Origin: Oopsacas minuta
Taxonomy: Eukaryota; Porifera; Hexactinellida; Lyssacinosida; Leucopsacidae
DNA length: 64,000 nt
Direction: 5' to 3'
Assembly: GCA_024704765.1 (NCBI GenBank)
Contig: JAKMXF010000133.1
Location: forward strand, 558,001-622,000
How positions within the stretch are numbered: position 1 is the stretch's first letter; each line of letters starts with the position of its first letter. Positions 59,601 through 64,000 of this stretch are shown here, piece by piece. The notes beneath the pieces are model-generated. The model was given only the letters and a program-made list of their open reading frames with translations, did not search any database and was not told the DNA's origin. The position numbers were made by a program, and so were the translations under genes.

Positions 59601-60543
59601 GGTATAAAACTATCTGATGCTCCGCCTCTTGTCTCTGACTACTATAACTCTAACGAGAATTGACTAACTTACACATAGACAGTAAGTATAGAAGTAGTTT
59701 ATGTAGGAAAATAATGCTTTTTGGTCATTATCCCATAATCTAGTGAATTTATGCAAGTTTCTCTTGTATGAACTTTTATCAGATATGTTATCATTATCTA
59801 TTCATTCTTAATTCTATGATATTCAATTTGTTAGATAAATTCCCTAAATACATATATATCTTCAAGTTCTCAATTAAAGACATTATTACTAATATATAAT
59901 TATAACAAAATTTCATCGAATAACAGCCCCATATAATAATTGATTATAATTCGATAGTCGAGTTTAACTGATGAGCAATGAAATTCTATGAATTTATTTT
60001 AGGTCATAAAGAGGATAGATAGCTGCTTGCTGTTTTCGCAGAATCTTAACAAAAGTCGCCTATTTCATGACATATACAACTGTGTTAATGCAGTTTTTGG
60101 CTAGGAACGAGCTAGCGATTATCCATCTCGATCATTCATAGATATTCATCTTCAATATATAAACGGAAGTAAATATTTCAATGACGTAAAAATCCAGAGA
60201 ATGTTCTAAATTTAGAATTTGACTAATAATTATCTTATTTGCTTACATTGGAAAATACCGTTGCAAAATATTGTAAAATTTTCTAAAATGGACGGTGACC
60301 TACCTACGTGGGGATATGTAGTCAAAATATGATTATTAATAAAAATATGCACAACATTACAATTGCATAAACTCACCGATCACATTTAATGTGTCTAACA
60401 AAAGGTTTGATTCTGGTCTCACTGTCATGATACCAGTTACCTCTGTTGAGGATATGTACTTGATGTCCTGCTTCCACCAATTTAACAGCTGTTTCTCCCC
60501 CTAGCATTCCATTGCCCCCCAAAAGAAGGATTTTCTGTGGCAT
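47611..60543 (-). CDS. NAD-dependent epimerase/dehydratase-like SDR, two exons across an 11.8-kb intron
   Basis: Exon 1 is 60377-60543, starting MPQKILLLGGNGMLGGETAV, with the GGxGxxGG dinucleotide loop and LNRGNW. Exon 2 is 47611-48532. Donor ATCG|GTGAGT and acceptor TTTCTAG|TTAT join in phase 2, giving RHIKCDRYLIESC and 362 aa. The joined part reads as family members do: 'RHI..DR....L', then FDVIVDFSSYMPD, IYISSDSVYE, and the YxxxK pair in SYGHNKFACEE. This is an atypical extended SDR of the CSP41/epimerase kind; the sugar substrate is unknown. The frame of exon 1 is open further up to an ATG at 60678 (a hydrophobic stretch that could be a membrane anchor), but the Rossmann start favours 60543. 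The intron contains two ASNS genes and a cystinosin pseudogene. Confidence 0.75.
48851..48919. mobile_element. 69-bp terminal-repeat-only MITE, copy C (degraded)
   Basis: TA on both sides. The right end AATTGACTG and core CGAAGTAATTATTGCGGTCC match copies A and B; the left end is decayed. Confidence 0.5.
52335..52372. repeat. perfect 17-bp hairpin
   Basis: Left arm GGATTCAGCGTATTCGA, loop TATG, right arm the exact complement. It stands out from the surrounding AT-rich DNA. Confidence 0.85.
52732..52886. mobile_element. 155-bp TA-flanked pogo/Tc1-like MITE
   Basis: The left end GAGTGAACTCTCGTAAATACG and, from the other side, CAGTAAACTCTCGTTATAAC are inverted repeats, flanked by TA (52730-52731, 52887-52888). 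The same ends appear at 17987-18148 and 27687. Confidence 0.75.
53808..55879 (+). CDS. ASNS: Asparagine synthetase (glutamine-hydrolysing), copy 1
   Basis: Three exons: 53808-54113, 54226-54793 and 55095-55879. The introns are 112 and 301 nt, phases 0 and 1; 552 aa (human ASNS 561). The N-terminal glutaminase domain starts MCGIYLKYL with the nucleophile Cys2, then KHRGPDDF, TRLAIVDV and CNGEIYNHS. The synthetase domain has the ATP pyrophosphatase loop SGGLDSS (246-252), then MGEGPDEVAQGYQYF and AHGLEVRVPFLDKRF, and the ending YWMPEESWFDTKLTDPSAL. It makes asparagine from aspartate, glutamine and ATP in the cytosol. All key residues are present, so it should be active. It lies inside the SDR intron on the opposite strand, 2 kb before its paralogue. 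Intron 2 contains a repeat that has an inverted relative near 60985-61040. Confidence 0.95.
54848..54935. repeat. dispersed repeat in ASNS copy 1 intron 2
   Basis: A GCAAC/GTTGC-rich segment (TTGCATGCAACATTGTTG, then GTTGCATCG..TATGATAGGCTTTA) has an inverted, diverged match near 60985-61040. It explains part of the length gap between intron 2 of copy 1 (301 nt) and copy 2 (55 nt). Confidence 0.45.
55880..56289. other. spacer ASNS1-cystinosin pseudogene
   Basis: About 400 bases, AT-rich, nothing recognised. Confidence 0.4.
56290..57364 (-). pseudogene. CTNS: Cystinosin-like PQ-loop transporter, broken
   Basis: Minus-strand remains of a seven-helix lysosomal cystine transporter. The order is a luminal N-terminal domain (about 57000-57330, LTFVANLTSS... 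DYLRFSVINYS), then WVSVVIGWTYF, a first PQ loop (AFYPQVLQNFLRKTTDGFSVDF), NILGYVAYSAFNLSL, GVNPVRIKDVIFPLH, and a second PQ-loop region (KSTEGISIEGIWVDIIGG). It ends near GDFVKFWLGVLSIAYDVVF. Three in-frame stops sit where human cystinosin has conserved residues: TGA (56978-56980) for the Trp before the first PQ loop, TAG (56609-56611) for the Trp of VTTWL, and TAA (56340-56342) for the Gln after DVVFF. A one-base shift lies near 56540-56550. No splice pattern I tried removes these. The N-terminal signal peptide is also unclear. It lies inside the SDR intron, same strand. Confidence 0.8.
57416..57873. other. spacer before ASNS copy 2
   Basis: About 460 bases. TGGCATCTCA occurs twice (57530-57539, 57593-57602) around a GC-richer patch with local palindromes; possibly a small repeat. 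A 69-codon frame (57632-57841) has no recognisable features and is not called. Confidence 0.4.
57874..59663 (+). CDS. Asparagine synthetase paralogue lacking the amidotransferase cysteine, copy 2
   Basis: Three exons: 57874-58179, 58292-58859 and 58915-59663. The introns are 112 and 55 nt; 540 aa, frame intact. Exons 1-2 and intron 1 are almost identical to copy 1, yet the protein starts MSGLYLKYL: the nucleophile Cys2 is Ser, and Ile4 is Leu. SGGLDSS is kept. In exon 3, MGEGPDEVAQGYQYFKQ has become MGEVPDEVKQ, a net loss of seven residues in the active-site helix region. The conserved C-terminal YWMP...DPSA is replaced by an unrelated tail (ELGNVEISQKFRNG). Glutamine hydrolysis should be lost; ammonia-dependent synthesis is doubtful. 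It may be a pseudo-enzyme or an early pseudogene. Confidence 0.85.
59664..60376. other. last part of the SDR intron
   Basis: About 710 bases between ASNS copy 2 and SDR exon 1. AT-rich, no gene seen. Confidence 0.4.
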
Positions 60544-63283
60544 CAATGCGGTAGAATACAATACTGTGTTGACTAATAATAGCCGAAACAAGTGAGAAGC
60601 TAATAATTGAAACATTTCTAGAATTGTTAACGAGATAATTATTAGATAAAATGTATCTACACCTAAAGATGCAGACATGAAAAATTTTCATATAAAATGG
60701 ATCATGCGGACAGACATGCTAACGTCGCAACAATGTGAATATCAATATGGCATCTGATCTCCCAAGGTATTATCCAAGCGTATGCGACGCGCCTTCAGGC
60801 GGATAAATTTCAGTTAGTATATCTCCTAAGCGTAAAATTTCGTCAAGACTCCTACATGGGTAATACAAATTACAAAATGGTATAGTTCTAGGGGTATAAA
60901 AAGGATCAGAATACAGTTTTAGGCGTATGGCCCTGAGAACCTGGATGATGAAACCCGAATTTCCCTATATGAGATAATAAAGCCCATCATCACACGATGC
61001 AACATTGTTGCTCTGTCTATGTTGCCTGATGCGTGCAACAAATGGAAGTGGAGAATTTTGCAACCCGGAGATGTTTCCTAAACTTACGTCAGCAGTCGTA
61101 GGCAGAATCTTTGATGATTACTATTAAATCGATTCAGTAGGTTCAAAAATATGTAACATTATGTGTGTAATTTACACAAATAACATCTAAGCATCTAACC
61201 CTTTTAAGTGATATATATTAATTAATCCAATACGTATTTATCATATTGATTACTCTCTAGCCAAGTATTTAATGGCGTACTGTCTAACTTCTGCCAGCTA
61301 ACTTTTCCAAAAGAAGCTGATGAATACAGAAGTACTTTAAATCAAACAATTACTATACTGTAGAGCAATCATTTTCCATCTGAATATTTTTTCAATTTTG
61401 TAAAATAGGACTTCATAATTACATATCCGAATTTGTTGTAAAGTTAAGTGTAGCGAAAATCTCAACAAAAATTTATTTTAGAGATTTTTGGCGATAAATT
61501 TGTATTCACAAATCTTGGAGCTTTTTTCTAGTCCCAGTAATATTCATGGAAATACGGTAATAGAAAGTTAATGTGATAAAATTAATGGTCATCAATGTGT
61601 ATATACTTTCAAAGTGTAGTTCTCTAAATAGCAAGTGGAAGTAGTTAACTTCTCTTCGCCATTTACTCCAACTTTCTGTTAGATGATCTCTTGAACTCTC
61701 TGCTATTTAATGCTTGCTAATTTTGAGTAGTATAATAGCTATTAGGGGAGTTGCTAATGTAAGTACCATGATCGGACTCTACGACGAGGAATAGACCCTC
61801 CCAATAATCAGGAAATACTGTAACATGAACTAATAAAATTTTATCAGTAATCATCAATATAGCATGAATAATAAATAAACATCTAAACATGTTCATTAAT
61901 ATTAAATTACACGCACGAATCGAATATTATTATCAGTCCTCGTTGCTTCAAGATTACACAATATATTCCACTAATTAAGATTGATACACTATAACACAAT
62001 TCTTCTATATGATAGGAGGAAGTATTCAATTCTTAGTAATTATGAATAAACTCTTGTATGCCATAAGTATGGGTAACACTCATTAATTTATGCTATACTA
62101 TACTATACTATACTCCAGAAGTTGTTACGTGGCATATTTTAGTTGCTGATAATTATCTACCGATGATATACTGGCCCAGTTGCACTTTTGCAAAAACATC
62201 TAAGATAGTACGTAAAGTGTTGTTGATCAAATGATTATTCATAAATTATACAGATGTGCAATAGTAAGCAGGTAATATTGATCAAAACAACTTACTTTGA
62301 TAAAATGTAATCCGCAAGTGAGCAGAATTCAAATATTTTAAAAGTTTAAAAGTATGGACAGCAAAATTGCAGAAGAGTAATGCACATTTATAAAATGCTT
62401 GCTAGTAAAGACGAGCACAGGCATTGCTTCAAATTTATATTTCATATATTCTAAAGTAAACAAAGTTCGATTAGACCATCAAATTTCTCCAAATTGCAAG
62501 ATTGCATTTTTTAATAAATTTAAATAATAAATCTAATAGTCATTAAAATGGCAATTGCAATTGTAGACTAAACTTTTAGAGCTGTGCTGCGTGAGTAGGA
62601 AATTTGGAGTCTAAAGAAATGCACCAATGCATAAAAGTTGCTTAGTTCTAGAAGCATAAATGTCATTTTATCGCAGCAGAGTTTGTCAAATTACTGCTCC
62701 TCCAGGAGGTCGGCACGCGGATAGATGAACTTTGAGTTTTAACAAGCTACAATATGATGTAGGAATAATTATCAAAAAGATGTACGTAATAGTAAATACA
62801 CTATATCTTATACCCGATTGCTTAGACCTTAAGTAGCTAAGTGACCAACTAAATGCATAAGGAGCGCGCTCCATATAACCAGGGAGCTTACTTTTAAACT
62901 TCCAACGGAGGGCTGACCTCCGTTTTGCGGCATGGAGGTGGAGCGAGTAACGGGAGTATACTCTCAAATTGAGAGGCACTAAATGCTCTACCCATATACA
63001 CATACATAGAGGATAAATTGAAAAACAAAAAACAAATAATATGAAAAATCTTGTATTCTTAATTCTATGAACCACAACTTAATTCTGCAACTTTTCCACA
63101 AACTAAGTGATTAGGTTGTAACATGCAGCTGTGCACGTGTTCATGTTGAAAGTATGATATGTAAATTGTGTACTAAAGTGTAACTGGATAAAATTATAGG
63201 AATAGTACTCCATTTCAATGGACCTTCCACTACTATTTAATGACTACAACTAGCCAATAATTCAAATATCGCTTATTAAAAAC
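60544..63283. other. 2.7-kb spacer upstream of SDR exon 1
   Basis: Contains the SDR promoter, the inverted repeat copy near 60985-61040, a CTATA pentanucleotide run (about 62092-62114) and a GC-richer patch with a hairpin (62904-62924, AACGGAGG / CCTCCGTT). The 129-codon minus frame at 62686-63075 has no recognisable features and is not called. Confidence 0.45.
62092..62114. repeat. CTATA pentanucleotide tandem repeat
   Basis: About four uninterrupted copies of CTATA. A simple repeat without other context. Confidence 0.7.
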
Positions 63284-64000
63284 ATGGCAACACAGGTTAG
63301 TGTATATCGCTTCTAACGAAGTAAACTTAACCTGAAATACTAGGTTAATACTGTCCTCTCCCTCAAATAGGTATGCAGTTATGAGCAAGAAGATCTCTCA
63401 AGCACAACAGACGTAAGCAGTATTAAGTCAGAATGTCAATCTCCCCTTCCCAAACCTTCTAACCCATTCTCTATTGAAAATCTCCTTAAATTAGAGCCTA
63501 CATCTCCCTCAACACTACCAGGTGATGTTGAAGAGTCAGATGAGAAAGATAACAATAATAACCAACATAACAACTCTGTGGATTTAACAAACAACCAAGC
63601 AGCAATGCTATTTCACCAAGCACAACTACAGCATTACTGGGGGTACATGCTACTTAACAATATCATACGACAGCAAAGATCTGCCGAGCAAATTAAGACA
63701 GTATTCGTTGCAAGTCCTGTCCAGGTTGCAGCAGGGCTAAAAGCGCAGAAAGCAGCAATAAATAAGAGGTATCCCTCCAAAAAGAAATTTCAAAACTTGA
63801 CTTCAACTTTCAAAGCACCGGAGTCAAAAGGTGTGATATTTAATACTGTATTCATAGTGTACTGTGATATCTCGTTAATACGAACCACGGTTAATACGAA
63901 TTCCGGATTAGGAGAACAAATAATTACGCAAAATCAGGTCCCTCCAATTCAATTGGTATTACAGTCTAACCTCCAAAAACGGAATGACAGGGGCGAAAAA
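63284..64000 (+). CDS. Transcription factor-like gene with eh1 repressor motif, 5' part
   Basis: A tiny first exon 63284-63295 (ATG GCA ACA CAG) is followed by a 75-nt GT-AG intron and exon 2 from 63371 (phase 0). Exon 2 runs to a donor at about 63830 (AAAAG|GTGTG) or earlier at about 63771 (AAGAG|GTATC); the rest is beyond the window. The visible 150 or so residues include PSNPFSIENLLKLEP, an eh1-type Groucho-binding motif (FSIENLL). An acidic Asn-rich stretch, a Gln-rich segment (HQAQLQHYWGYMLLNN) and a basic end (INKRYPSKKKF) follow. This layout is common upstream of a homeodomain (also forkhead or T-box) in animal repressors. The DNA-binding domain itself is not seen, so the family is inference. 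Confidence 0.5.
63862..64000. mobile_element. start of a TA-flanked pogo/Tigger-like element
   Basis: After TA comes CTGTGATATCTCGTTAATACG, then a second TTAATACGAATTCCGGATTA and CAGGTCCCTCC, similar in style to pogo/Tigger MITE ends. It runs to or past the window end, in the presumed intron of the eh1 gene. Confidence 0.4.

Noticed and set aside
62686-63075. 129-codon minus-strand frame in a GC-richer patch
   Set aside because: No ATG-proximal context, domain or splice partner. The composition follows local palindromes (62904-62924), so it is more likely chance or repeat DNA.

Overview
The window is nuclear DNA of an animal (or very close relative). It holds metazoan-type genes: IFT88, a Jun-type bZIP, a class I POU homeobox gene, a transglutaminase, RUNDC3, a GMAP-210-like golgin, cystinosin and TRIM-NHL-like proteins. 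They use the standard genetic code, GT-AG introns and no operon-style ribosome sites. The DNA is AT-rich, and many genes that are multi-exon in vertebrates are single exons here (IFT88, RUNDC3-like, transglutaminase, DBT, PLCXD-like). The introns that remain are often 55-112 nt. A compact, intron-poor, non-bilaterian animal such as a sponge would fit, but the species cannot be fixed from this sequence.

Layout. 1-8.3 kb: the 3' end of YJU2B/CCDC130, then IFT88, a RUNDC3-like gene and a transglutaminase, all on +. 9.2-14.2 kb: a tandem pair of SPTLC2-type serine palmitoyltransferase genes. 14.9-18 kb: a four-unit polyubiquitin gene and a Jun-like bZIP gene. 18.5-23.1 kb: a seven-exon short golgin (TRIP11/GMAP-210-like); its fifth intron carries an unrecognised multi-pass membrane protein gene on the opposite strand. 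23.5-29 kb: a PLC-X-domain gene (+), a two-exon remnant, a secreted JmjC protein and an unrecognised secreted protein (all -). 29.2-34.1 kb: two tandem NHL genes (+), then PIN4, a small membrane protein and SRP14 (-). 35.2-37.4 kb: a four-coding-exon POU class I gene (-). 40.1-41.5 kb: DBT (+). 41.5-47.6 kb: almost empty AT-rich DNA.

47.6-60.5 kb is one SDR/epimerase gene on the minus strand. I assembled it from two exons that join in phase across an intron of about 11.8 kb. Inside that intron sit two tandem asparagine synthetase genes (+) and a broken cystinosin gene (-). The last 0.7 kb opens another transcription factor gene with an eh1-type repressor motif, cut by the window end.

Three themes stand out. 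(1) Three tandem pairs (SPTLC2, NHL, ASNS) show nearly identical tracts beside strongly diverged sequence, as expected from gene conversion. (2) Decay within duplicates or nested genes: the second ASNS copy has lost its amidotransferase cysteine, and cystinosin carries stops at conserved positions plus a frameshift. (3) Many short palindromic DNA-transposon derivatives lie in introns and spacers, with TA or 8-bp target duplications. Some are little more than two terminal repeats.
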